From PALSA-1006 sp041660815 (GTDB taxonomy: Bacteria; Pseudomonadota; Gammaproteobacteria; Burkholderiales; Gallionellaceae), in NCBI GenBank assembly GCA_041660815.1, contig JBAZVN010000010.1, positions 90,589 through 154,588 of the forward strand: 64,000 bases of DNA, in the 5' to 3' direction. Position numbers and translations under genes: made by a program. Shown here in pieces: positions 16,409 through 23,586 of the stretch. Within the stretch, counting starts at the first letter, position 1; the number at the start of each line of letters is the position of its first letter. Under the pieces are notes generated by a model, which ran no database searches, was not told where the DNA came from, and saw only the letters and a program-made list of their open reading frames with translations.

Positions 16409-17236
16409 ATGTTTGAGGATGTTGGTAGAACGATCAAAGCAATTCTTTACGACAGAATCACTAGCCCACTCTTTGGAACATTTGTTCTATCTTGGTGTGG
16501 ATGGAACTGGCGCCTGATTTTGTTATTTCTTACTGATTCATCCACGGCAGTCGTGAAGAAGTTTGAATATGTCGATTCAGATATATATCCGACAATCAGC
16601 GCAATTTTCATTCATGGACTCTTGTTGCCGCTAGCTACAACAGCATTTTTTATTTATGTATACCCTTGGTTTGCAAGAAAGGTGTATGGGCACTGGAGAG
16701 AGCAGCAGAATGAGTTAAAAAAACTTCAGCTTGAAAAGGATAGTGAGAAGCCGCTTACAAAAGAGGAAGCGCAAGAAATAACGAATCAGGCTCTGCTCTC
16801 GGAACTTCGATATCAAGATGAGCGTGAAAAACGAGAAGTGAGGATCAGAGACTTGGAAAACTTGGTTAAGTCACTGCAACCAGAGGTCGGGCTCGTCCCG
16901 GCAAATGAGCCAGATAAGCCGAAGGACTCGTCAATTCAAACATTGAAAGAAAAATTTCCAAAAAATGGAATGACGTATTCAAGAGAAATTCAAGAAGGAA
17001 TGTTTTCTGTACTGCGAATGATCGACACTTTGGCACCGGGAAGTTCCATCGATAAAGACGACTTTATGAAGAAAGTTCCTAGTGACAGTGAACTATCCGA
17101 ATTAGATAACATCGTTGTCCTTCATTGTTTAGATAATCTTTTAGAGGAAAGATACGTCCGTATAACGCCACGCGGATATCTTTCTGTTACACCCAAAGGT
17201 AGATCCGCGCTCGTTAACAAAAAGTTTGAAATTTAG
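16409..17236 (+). CDS. membrane-anchored coiled-coil protein of unknown function
   Basis: 275 residues from ATG 16409 (AAAAGGGG before it). The N-terminus FEDVGRTIKAILYDRITSPL is followed by two membrane segments (FGTFVLSWCGWNWRLILLFL and IFIHGLLLPLATTAFFIYVY). A long charged coiled coil follows (about 105-170), then a linker rich in Pro/Lys. The C-terminal 80 residues look like a winged helix (LDNIVVLHCLDNLLEERYV, ITPRGYLSVTPKGRSAL). The base composition is more AT-rich than its neighbours, suggesting transfer. It resembles scattered hypothetical proteins with an RITSP-G-FxxSW start. Function unknown; a membrane sensor or effector next to toxin-antitoxin genes is possible. Confidence 0.75.
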   Translation: MFEDVGRTIKAILYDRITSPLFGTFVLSWCGWNWRLILLFLTDSSTAVVKKFEYVDSDIYPTISAIFIHGLLLPLATTAFFIYVYPWFARKVYGHWREQQNELKKLQLEKDSEKPLTKEEAQEITNQALLSELRYQDEREKREVRIRDLENLVKSLQPEVGLVPANEPDKPKDSSIQTLKEKFPKNGMTYSREIQEGMFSVLRMIDTLAPGSSIDKDDFMKKVPSDSELSELDNIVVLHCLDNLLEERYVRITPRGYLSVTPKGRSALVNKKFEI

Positions 17237-17290
17237 AAAATAATAGCTAATGGGGTTAGCTCAGCATCGCAATATTTTGTAAAAATCACA

Positions 17291-17989
17291 ATGAAAATTT
17301 CCCTCCCCTCTCTCTTTCTCATACTGCTTGCCGCCCTCCCTCCCACCGTCGCTGCGGCAGAGCCCGAGGTGATCTACTGGAACTCGGATGCGGGCAAGGC
17401 GTTGCGCGCCAGGATAGCGCCCGAAGAAGATTATTGGCAGCTCATTCCCTGGTTCACGGAGCAGGTGAACCAGACCTATTGCGGTGTGGCCAGCGCGGTG
17501 ACGGTGCTGAATGCGATGCCGATCAAGAAGCCGGTCGATCCCATCTATGCGCCGCATGCCTATTTCACGCAAAGCAATTTCTTTACGCCGGAGGTGGTGA
17601 AGGTCATCAGTCCGCAGACGGTGCGTAATCAGGGCATGACCCGCGATGAGATGGTGAAGACGCTGATGCGGCATGGAGTCAAGGCGGCGACTGTTGCGGG
17701 CGATAGCGTGGATGAGTCTGCGCTGCGTGCGCTGGTGCAGAAGGCGATGGGCGATGACGGGCAGTTTGTGCTGGTGAACTTTTTGCGCGAGTCGTTGGGG
17801 CAGGCAGGCGGGGGACATTGGTCGGTGTTGGCGGCCTATGATGCGCAGTCGGATCGGGCGCTGATCCTCGATGTGTCGAAGTATATGTACGCCCCGGAGT
17901 GGGTCACTATCCATACGATGCGCAAGGCGATAGACACGCTGGATACCACCAGCAACAGGGCGCGGGGGCTGGTGTTCGTGTCGCAATAG
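17291..17989 (+). CDS. phytochelatin synthase family protein (bacterial half-size)
   Basis: 232 residues with a Sec signal peptide (cleavage near VAAAEPE). The papain-like catalytic triad of PF05023 is present: Cys64 in NQTYCGVASAV, His176 in GGGHWSVLAAYD and Asp194 in LILDVSKY, with spacing close to the cyanobacterial enzyme. Bacterial single-domain members mostly cleave glutathione to gamma-Glu-Cys and make little phytochelatin. The signal peptide points to a periplasmic location, where glutathione or conjugates could be processed. No clear ribosome site precedes the ATG at 17291. A lipocalin gene follows. Confidence 0.9.
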   Translation: MKISLPSLFLILLAALPPTVAAAEPEVIYWNSDAGKALRARIAPEEDYWQLIPWFTEQVNQTYCGVASAVTVLNAMPIKKPVDPIYAPHAYFTQSNFFTPEVVKVISPQTVRNQGMTRDEMVKTLMRHGVKAATVAGDSVDESALRALVQKAMGDDGQFVLVNFLRESLGQAGGGHWSVLAAYDAQSDRALILDVSKYMYAPEWVTIHTMRKAIDTLDTTSNRARGLVFVSQ

Positions 17990-18081
17990 CTTTTGAAGTG
18001 CAATGAGCATCAGGTAGTCACTCAGTAAAGCGCTGCACTTGTTGACGATTTGAAATCCCCATAGACCTCTGCGAAGGAAGA

Positions 18082-18606
18082 ATGATGAAAAAGCTCCTGA
18101 TGTCCTTTGCGTTGTTGCTGACTGGTTGTGTCGGGCTTCCCGAAAACGTTAAACCTGTCGATCATTTCAATTCGGATAAATACCTCGGCAAGTGGTTTGA
18201 GATCGCCAGGCTGGATCATTCATTTGAGCGCGGTCTCTCCAAGGTGAGCGCAAGTTACAGCCTGCGAGATGACGGTGGCATCCGTGTGATCAATCGCGGT
18301 TACGATGCGCAAAAACAGCAGTGGAAAGAAGCCGAGGGCAAGGCCTATTTCGTGAATGGCACCGATCAAGGTTATCTGAAGGTGTCTTTCTTCGGCCCAT
18401 TTTATGGCGCTTATATTGTGGTTGAACTGGATCAGGATGATTACCAATATTCACTGGTCAGCGGGCCGGATAAATCCTATTTGTGGATTTTGTCGCGCAT
18501 GCCACAGATGAATCAAGAGACTCAAAAACGCCTTGTGGAAAAAGCGGCTGCATTGGGGTTTGATACGGGCAAGCTGATTTTTGTAGAGCAAGACAGTAGA
18601 AACTAG
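18082..18606 (+). CDS. blc: outer-membrane lipoprotein, lipocalin Blc type
   Basis: 174 residues. A lipoprotein signal with lipobox LLTGC is followed by the lipocalin signature YLGKWFEIARLDHSFERG, SFFGPFYGAYIVVELDQD, YSLVSGPDKSYLWILSR and the C-terminal helix TQKRLVEKAAALGFDTGKLIFV. Bacterial lipocalins bind fatty acids or lysophospholipids at the outer membrane and are linked to envelope stress. AAGGAAGA precedes ATGATG; either ATG could be used. It follows the phytochelatin synthase-like gene on the same strand, 92 bases apart. Confidence 0.93.
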   Translation: MMKKLLMSFALLLTGCVGLPENVKPVDHFNSDKYLGKWFEIARLDHSFERGLSKVSASYSLRDDGGIRVINRGYDAQKQQWKEAEGKAYFVNGTDQGYLKVSFFGPFYGAYIVVELDQDDYQYSLVSGPDKSYLWILSRMPQMNQETQKRLVEKAAALGFDTGKLIFVEQDSRN

Positions 18607-18629
18607 TGGGGCGGCATCACATGACAATA

Positions 18630-18649
18630 GGGGACAGACAACGGTTTCC
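18630..18649 (-). repeat. 20-bp dispersed repeat, copy 2 (inverted)
   Basis: On the minus strand this reads GGAAACCGTTGTCTGTCCCC, matching copy 1 at 16356 in 18 of 20 positions. The two copies face each other around a 2.25-kb segment with the membrane protein, phytochelatin synthase and lipocalin genes. Confidence 0.75.
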
Positions 18650-18771
18650 GAATTGAAATAGGGCAGTGGAACCTCAGGGACTGACTAAACGAATCGCAAA
18701 GCTAATAGCATCGCAATAGTTTTCCTATCGCGACACGGAGTAAAAGCTGAAGCATCTACGGAGATCACATC

Positions 18772-19614
18772 ATGAAAACCGACCTGATTTACTCCCTGAC
18801 AGATAACTTTGAAGCGCATGCACAGCAGACCGAAGGCGGGGTTGAGTTCTGGCTTGCGCGTGATCTCCAGCATCTGTTGGGTTATACCGAGTGGCGGAAT
18901 TTCACTGCCGTTATATCCAAAGCGAAAACAGCCTGCGAAGTATCCGGGCACGCTATTTCGGATCATTTTGTTGACGTCAACAAAACGATCCAAATGCCCA
19001 AGGGGGCTGAGAAAGAAGTCGAGGACATCATGCTTAGCAGGTACGCCTGTTACCTCGTGGCACAGAACGGTGATCCGAGGAAGCAGGAGATTGCCTTTGC
19101 CCAGACTTACTTCGCCATCCAGTCACGTCGGGCAGAGTTGATTGAGCAGCGCTTGCTGGAAGCAGAACGTATCTCCGCCCGTAAAAAACTCACCACAACA
19201 GAGAAAGAATTATCTCAGGTTATCTACGAGCAAACGGGAGGCAATCAGGATTTCGCTTTGATCCGCAGTAAAGGCGACCATGCCCTGTTTGGTAAATCCA
19301 CTCAGGCGATGAAAACGCAATGGAAAGTGCCGGACAGTCGTCCCTTGGCTGATTTTGCGCCCACTATCATTCTCAAGGCCAAGGACTTCGCCGCAGAAAT
19401 TACTATTTTCAATGCCAAGCAAAACAGGCTGACGAGTGAGGGGGCGATCTCCAGCGAACACGTCACCAACAATGAAGCCGTCCGCAAAACCTTGCTCGAA
19501 CGCGGTATACGTCCCGAAAGTTTGCCTGCCGCAGAGGATGTGAAGAAGGTGGAGCGCCGCCTTGCTTCGGAAGAAAAGAAGTCGCTGAAAAATCCCGATG
19601 CGTTGGATAAATAA
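18772..19614 (+). CDS. dinD: DNA damage-inducible protein DinD
   Basis: 280 residues, close to E. coli DinD (274). The N-terminal BRO-N-like part has VEFWLARDLQHLLGYTEWRNF and DVNKTIQMPKGAEKEVEDIML; the middle has the conserved SRRAELIEQRLLEAERI and QDFALIRSKGDHALFG; the C-terminus has GIRPESLPAAEDVKKVERRL. DinD is SOS-induced in E. coli and inhibits RecA-mediated strand exchange. I see no canonical LexA box in the 165 bases upstream, so SOS control is not supported here. A GGAGAT site precedes the ATG. It lies among toxin-antitoxin remnants in an accessory stretch. Confidence 0.93.
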   Translation: MKTDLIYSLTDNFEAHAQQTEGGVEFWLARDLQHLLGYTEWRNFTAVISKAKTACEVSGHAISDHFVDVNKTIQMPKGAEKEVEDIMLSRYACYLVAQNGDPRKQEIAFAQTYFAIQSRRAELIEQRLLEAERISARKKLTTTEKELSQVIYEQTGGNQDFALIRSKGDHALFGKSTQAMKTQWKVPDSRPLADFAPTIILKAKDFAAEITIFNAKQNRLTSEGAISSEHVTNNEAVRKTLLERGIRPESLPAAEDVKKVERRLASEEKKSLKNPDALDK

Positions 19615-19678
19615 GAATGCTCTTGGCAACCTGCTTGCTGATAAAGAGTTGAAGGAGATTTGCAAAAATGAAAAGTAA
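19604..19678 (+). pseudogene. probable C-terminal remnant of a RelE/HigB-type toxin
   Basis: The frame ending at TAA 19676-19678 reads NALGNLLADKELKEICKNEK and overlaps the start of the antitoxin gene, as the last codons of RelE-family toxins do in such operons. Only about 20 residues remain; upstream the frame meets the 3' end of dinD. The similarity is short and the call is tentative. Confidence 0.3.
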
Positions 19679-19973
19679 AATCCTTGATGCGGTACACCAA
19701 ACTGCCACCGGATTGCATAAATCCGGCACGATCACAGATGTGACGATGCGTGAATTCGACAAGCTCTGTCTTCGGCCCGTGCATGTCTTGCAGCCAGCGC
19801 AAATTAAAAAATTGCGCGAGAAGGCCAAGATCAGCCAAGCCGTATTTGCCGCATATCTGAATACCAGTGTATCAACCGTGCAGAAGTGGGAGATCGGCGA
19901 GAAAAAACCAAGCGGCATCGCGGTCAAGTTGCTGAACATCGTGGAGCGTAATGGCTTGGATGTTTTGGTTTAG
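19668..19973 (+). CDS. HTH antitoxin, NadS/HigA family (orphan)
   Basis: 101 residues. The C-terminal half is a helix-turn-helix (KKLREKAKISQAVFAAYLNT, SVSTVQKWEIGEKKPSGIAV, LLNIVERNGLDVLV), typical of NadS/HigA antitoxins encoded after a RelE-type toxin. The N-terminus MKSKILDAVHQTATGLHKSG also fits. A GAAGGAGAT site precedes the ATG. Its toxin gene is missing apart from a possible 20-residue tail upstream, so it is either an orphan regulator or a decaying addiction module. Confidence 0.85.
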   Translation: MKSKILDAVHQTATGLHKSGTITDVTMREFDKLCLRPVHVLQPAQIKKLREKAKISQAVFAAYLNTSVSTVQKWEIGEKKPSGIAVKLLNIVERNGLDVLV

Positions 19974-19976
19974 CCG

Positions 19977-20174
19977 ATGTCGACGATACCAACAGAGACA
20001 GTCACCACAGAAAATCGCTCCATTGCGGGGGATGCAAAGTTGAGTACGCCTGTGCGTTCTGGTGACACAGAGTCTTTTCTAGCTGCCATAGCGGGAACTT
20101 TGAGCGAGGATTTTCCGAATGAAATTACGGACGATGATCTTGGTACAGACGTTCCGCGTTACGAGTGGGGCTGA
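19977..20174 (+). CDS. small acidic hypothetical protein
   Basis: 65 residues, acidic and Thr/Ser-rich (MSTIPTETVTTENRSIAGD, FLAAIAGTLSEDFPNEITDD, DLGTDVPRYEWG). It starts three bases after the antitoxin stop with no evident ribosome site, so it would depend on coupling. I do not recognise a family. It may be spurious. Confidence 0.35.
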   Translation: MSTIPTETVTTENRSIAGDAKLSTPVRSGDTESFLAAIAGTLSEDFPNEITDDDLGTDVPRYEWG

Positions 20175-20203
20175 GTAATAGTACTTTTTTCCATGAGGCT
20201 GAA

Positions 20204-20377
20204 ATGATTCCTGCAACTCTTAACATTACAGCGGTGGCGCAGGCTCGCGATTATGCATTGCGTCTGTCTTTTGACGACGGCACGGTGCAGACTGTGGCTT
20301 TCAAGCCATTCCTGTCGCTGTCGCGTCATCCCGATATTCGGATTAAAGGGGCCAGGCTCGAAATATTTCCCAGCTAA
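20204..20377 (+). pseudogene. truncated DUF2442 protein
   Basis: From ATG 20204 (GAGG upstream) the frame reads MIPATLNITAVAQARDYAL, RLSFDDGTVQTVAFKPFL and SLSRHPDIR, the N-terminal two thirds of DUF2442, then ends after an unrelated IKGARLEIFPS. Full members are about 80-95 residues; this has 57. The C-terminal segment, usually with a conserved YELCF-like strand, is missing, so the gene looks broken. DUF2442 genes are often next to toxin-like DUF4160 partners, but none is seen here. Confidence 0.6.
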
Positions 20378-20462
20378 TGTAAAATTAAACACGTTTGGCT
20401 CAAATTGTTTCTGTATGTGGCTTTCAACCTCATTGATCATTGAATCGAAAGGAGAATAGATC

Positions 20463-20909
20463 ATGACTACAGGCACTATCCGTCTTCATCGCGTACTCCG
20501 GGCAAAACCGGAACGCATCTATAAAGCCTTCCTGAATGCGGAGGCAATGGCAAAGTGGCTTCCACCCTATGGCTTTACCTGCAAGGTTCATCACATGGAT
20601 GCCAAGGTCGGCGGCACTTTCAGGATGTCGTTCACCAACTTCACGTCAGGCAACGGCCACTCGTTTGGCGGCCAATATCTTGAACTCGTGCCTTTTAAAA
20701 CGATTTGTTATTCGGACAAATTCGACGATCCGAACCTGCCCGGAGAAATGAAGACGACGGTGACGCTAACGCAGGTGTCGTGCGGAACCGAGATCGCTAT
20801 CGTGCAAGAAGGGTTGCCCGAAGTGATTCCGCTCGAAATGTGCTATCTCGGCTGGCAAGAGTCGCTCGCACAACTCGCGAACCTCGTTGAGCCGGAGATC
20901 CCGGATTGA
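20463..20909 (+). CDS. SRPBCC/AHSA1-family protein
   Basis: 148 residues of the START-like (SRPBCC, activator of Hsp90 ATPase 1) fold: RVLRAKPERIYKAFLNAEAM, AKWLPPYGFTCKVHHMDAKV, GGTFRMSFTNF, GQYLELVPFKTICYSDKF and a C-terminal helix WQESLAQLANLVEPEIPD. Members bind hydrophobic ligands in a deep cavity; the ligand is unknown. AAAGGAG precedes the ATG. No linked pathway gene is evident. Confidence 0.88.
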   Translation: MTTGTIRLHRVLRAKPERIYKAFLNAEAMAKWLPPYGFTCKVHHMDAKVGGTFRMSFTNFTSGNGHSFGGQYLELVPFKTICYSDKFDDPNLPGEMKTTVTLTQVSCGTEIAIVQEGLPEVIPLEMCYLGWQESLAQLANLVEPEIPD

Positions 20910-20966
20910 CGCTGTTAAGAAATTGAGCCGGAGCCAATGGAATCGGCATTGCAGTATTTTTTTACA

Positions 20967-20986
20967 CATCGCCCGCAAGGGCGATG
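20967..20986. repeat. short perfect hairpin after the SRPBCC gene
   Basis: CATCGCCC (20967-20974) and GGGCGATG (20979-20986) around a GCAA tetraloop. Transcribed in the plus direction, it would form a stable stem 58 bases past the gene end, but no T-run follows, so it is only a possible terminator or mRNA-stabilising stem. Confidence 0.5.
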
Positions 20987-21145
20987 TTCATTTCTGAGAC
21001 GGGAAAATCGCCCCGTAATGCCAGTGTTGAATTGCCCCCGATGGGGAAAGGGTTGAACGATTGCCTGCAAAGGCGCAAAGTGCAACGTCTGTGGTTGGCT
21101 TGAGCGGTTCCTTTTAACCTGATCCACTTCAATTGGAGGCTCATC

Positions 21146-21532
21146 ATGTATTCACCTGTCACTATCCCTTTTGGGGCGAAGATGCTTTTTAATACGGCCA
21201 CGATCAAACCCGGTGTGGCTTTCGAAGATGTCGAGGTGGCGCTGGCCGAGATGTGCAATGTGGTGAAGGACACTTACGGCGGCGACAAGGGCGGCTTCAT
21301 TGCCGGCCAGGTTTATGAATTCTCCGGTTTCGTTTCGGACGAGGGCTCGTTGAGCGATTCGAGGTCGGCGGAAAAACATATTGCGATCGTGACTTACTGG
21401 AAATCTTTCGATGAGCATGAGCGGTCGCACGCGGACAAGGCATTCAAGGATAAATTCGCGGCCTTGGCCAAGTTGTGTGTCGAGAGCAAGGAATTGGGTT
21501 ACGACATGCTCTGGCAGGGGGCGCTGGAATAG
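21146..21532 (+). CDS. conserved protein, probable dimeric alpha-beta barrel
   Basis: 128 residues: MLFNTATIKPGVAFEDVEVA, LAEMCNVVKDTYGGDKGGFI, AGQVYEFSGFVS, HIAIVTYWKSFDEHERSHAD, KLCVESKELGYDMLWQG. The strand-helix pattern and the HIAIVTYWKSFDEHERSH segment resemble the ABM/dimeric ferredoxin-like barrel proteins that act as small oxygenases or stress proteins. This is a fold guess only. TTGGAGG precedes ATG 21146; an internal ATG at 21182 is less well placed. Function unknown. Confidence 0.7.
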   Translation: MYSPVTIPFGAKMLFNTATIKPGVAFEDVEVALAEMCNVVKDTYGGDKGGFIAGQVYEFSGFVSDEGSLSDSRSAEKHIAIVTYWKSFDEHERSHADKAFKDKFAALAKLCVESKELGYDMLWQGALE

Positions 21533-21604
21533 GTGATTCAAGGGGCTAGGGTAAGAGGAAGCAACCCCACTTCATCCCTGAGGAAAGAAAGGCAGTGAAA
21601 CCGC

Positions 21605-22264
21605 ATGACTGAATCTGCTTGGCGCGACATTGTATGGCTGACATTTTGTTGGATCGGCTACTTCGTCCTGCATTCTGCCTTGGCGTCGTTAGTGGTAAAG
21701 CGTCGCATTGCCACAGCCTGGCCAAGCTTAATGCCGTATTATCGTATTATATTCAATATGTTGGCGTTGCTCCTGATACTGCCGATAGTATGGCTCACGT
21801 ATCACGATTCTGCGACTATGGTGTGGCGCTGGCAGGAAAGTGCCGCATGGCTAGCAAATGGGCTGGCGCTGGCTGCGATCATTGGCTTTTGGCTGAGTCT
21901 AAAGAGCTACGATATGCAGGAATTCCTTGGCCTGCGCCAGTTGCAGTTCCACGTCCGGAAGGTCGAGGATCAGGAGTGCTTCCATCTTTCCCCGTTTCAC
22001 CGCTTCGTGCGTCACCCTTGGTATTTCTTCGGCCTGGTCCTGATTTGGACGCGCGATATGAGTGTGACGACGCTGTTATCCAGCGTGTTCATTACGCTCT
22101 ACTTCATTGTCGGATCGAGGCTGGAGGAGAAGAAATTGCTGGTCTATCACGGGGACACTTACCGCCGCTATATGCAGCGCGTTCCCGGCTTGCTGCCGCT
22201 GCCCTGGAAATCCATTACGGAGGCTGAGGCTGAGGTGCTGCTGACGAAAAATAAATGCTTATAA
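21605..22264 (+). CDS. membrane protein, NnrU/isoprenylcysteine methyltransferase-like
   Basis: 219 residues with about five membrane segments (for example WLTFCWIGYFVLHSALASLV, IIFNMLALLLILPIVWLTY, LANGLALAAIIGFWLSL, FGLVLIWT). The C-terminal signature FVRHPWYFFGLVLIW, then GSRLEEKKLLVYHGDTYRRY, is the SAM-binding region of the PEMT/ICMT family, also seen in NnrU. It probably methylates a lipid or membrane-embedded substrate. No denitrification genes are nearby, so NnrU function is not supported. Confidence 0.82.
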   Translation: MTESAWRDIVWLTFCWIGYFVLHSALASLVVKRRIATAWPSLMPYYRIIFNMLALLLILPIVWLTYHDSATMVWRWQESAAWLANGLALAAIIGFWLSLKSYDMQEFLGLRQLQFHVRKVEDQECFHLSPFHRFVRHPWYFFGLVLIWTRDMSVTTLLSSVFITLYFIVGSRLEEKKLLVYHGDTYRRYMQRVPGLLPLPWKSITEAEAEVLLTKNKCL

Positions 22265-22429
22265 ATCATATAGATGAGATTGTCGCGGGGATAGCTGAAC
22301 TTGGATAGCAGCGGTTTTGGATAGTGAATAGGGGAAACAATAAAACGCTCTTCTGCAAGCAATAAACCGCCCTGCGATTTATTTTGTTAAAGTGGCTCGG
22401 TCCACCCCATTTAATCAGGAGCGCTAACG

Positions 22430-22708
22430 ATGAATGATATTTCTGTTGAATCAGGTAACAAGCGCAATATCTGGATGCGCGCATTGTTTATGTTGTTGAT
22501 GGGCTTTGTGTTGCATGTTTGCGGAACGGTGCTGTTCGTTGTGACCGTCATCCAGTTCGTGATCGTGCTGTTGAACGACACCCCCAACACTCAACTTGTT
22601 TTATTTGGCCGCGGTATGGGAATATATTTTCGGCAGATCGTCGATTTCCTGACTTTCGCAACGGAAGAGATGCCATTTCCTTTCAAAGAATGGCCTGCGG
22701 GCGAGTGA
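22430..22708 (+). CDS. DUF4389 membrane protein
   Basis: 92 residues with one long or two short membrane segments (ALFMLLMGFVLHVCGTVLFV, TVIQFVIVLLN), then the conserved NTQLVLFGRGMGIYFRQIVD and FLTFATEEMPFPFKEWP typical of DUF4389. Function unknown. CAGGAGCG precedes the ATG. Confidence 0.87.
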   Translation: MNDISVESGNKRNIWMRALFMLLMGFVLHVCGTVLFVVTVIQFVIVLLNDTPNTQLVLFGRGMGIYFRQIVDFLTFATEEMPFPFKEWPAGE

Positions 22709-22754
22709 GCACTGGGGCGTTCACAATTATTCCTATCCTGTCGCGGAGGTTTAT

Positions 22755-23507
22755 ATGGCACGACTTATATTGCATATATTGTTCGCTTTTGCACTGGCCT
22801 GCGTCAGTGTGCCGGTCTTTTCTGATTCTCCAACCCAGACTAGAAAGTCAGCTAAACCCGTGAACGAATTCAATCCCAAGCAACTGGTGTTCGAAAGGCA
22901 GCTGGTCGTGTTCGAAGGCAAGGATTGCGCATATTGCCGTCTGTTCAAGACGGAGGTTTTGGATCACTGGAAGTCCACGGTGGCGATCTCGCGTACCTTG
23001 AGCAGCGTACCCCCGCAGGGTTGGACGCTGGCGCAGCCCATGTTTGCGACGCCGACCATCGTGCTGTTCGAGAAGGGCAAGGAGGTGTCGCGTTACACCG
23101 GCTATAACGGCGAGAAGACGCGTTTCTGGCAATGGCTGGGCTATCAGTTGCTGACGCCTGCGCAGCAGAAGATCGCTTTTGAGCAGGGAACTGAGCGGGC
23201 TTTCACCGGTTCCAATCTGGACGAGAAACGCGCGGGCGCATTCGTCGATCCGCTCACCGGCGCGGCGTTGTTTCGCAGTGACACCAAGTTCGAGAGCGGC
23301 ACCGGGTGGCCGAGTTTCTTCAATCCCTTGCCGGGCGCTATCACGCTGCATGAGGACAACAGCCTCGGCATGCGCCGGGTGGAGGTGCGCAGTGCCAGTT
23401 CCGGTATTCATCTCGGGCATGTGTTCGATGACGGCCCGCCGCCTACCCGTAAGCGTTATTGCATCAACGGCAATGTGTTGAAGTTCGTGCCCGACGCGGA
23501 GCGCTAG
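22755..23507 (+). CDS. msrB: exported thioredoxin-like / methionine sulfoxide reductase B fusion
   Basis: 250 residues. A Sec signal (cleavage near VFSDSP) is followed by a thioredoxin-like domain with CAYC (Cys58-Cys61) and the cis-Pro segment MFATPTIVLF, then an MsrB domain from about 150. The latter has SDTKFESGTGWPSFF, GIHLGHVFDDGPPPTRKRYC and catalytic Cys236 in RYCINGNVLKFVP. The four zinc-binding Cys of many MsrB proteins are absent (DPLTGAALF replaces a CxxC site). The fusion would repair methionine-R-sulfoxide in periplasmic proteins, with the N-terminal domain as built-in reductant, comparable in logic to Neisseria PilB. GGAGG precedes ATG. Confidence 0.9.
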   Translation: MARLILHILFAFALACVSVPVFSDSPTQTRKSAKPVNEFNPKQLVFERQLVVFEGKDCAYCRLFKTEVLDHWKSTVAISRTLSSVPPQGWTLAQPMFATPTIVLFEKGKEVSRYTGYNGEKTRFWQWLGYQLLTPAQQKIAFEQGTERAFTGSNLDEKRAGAFVDPLTGAALFRSDTKFESGTGWPSFFNPLPGAITLHEDNSLGMRRVEVRSASSGIHLGHVFDDGPPPTRKRYCINGNVLKFVPDAER

Positions 23508-23586
23508 ATAAACGTGCCAGCTGATCCGCATAGTTACATTAAGGCCAGATAGCAGTATGCATAAAGTGGGGTGATGCCTTTCCTCC

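Noticed and set aside
17261..18010. 249-codon open frame on the minus strand opposite the phytochelatin synthase gene
   Set aside because: Its translation is His/Arg-rich low complexity, typical of the antisense of a GC-rich gene. The plus-strand protein has a full catalytic triad and signal peptide.
18607..18771. LexA box search upstream of dinD
   Set aside because: No CTG-N10-CAG-type site with good match is visible, so SOS regulation was not annotated.
20967..20986. Rho-independent terminator after the SRPBCC gene
   Set aside because: The stem is perfect, but no T-run follows on the plus strand, and on the minus strand it is followed by A residues.
21619..22227. 202-codon second plus-strand frame inside the NnrU-like gene
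   Set aside because: No domain; the overlapping frame has the membrane helices and the RHPWYFFG signature.
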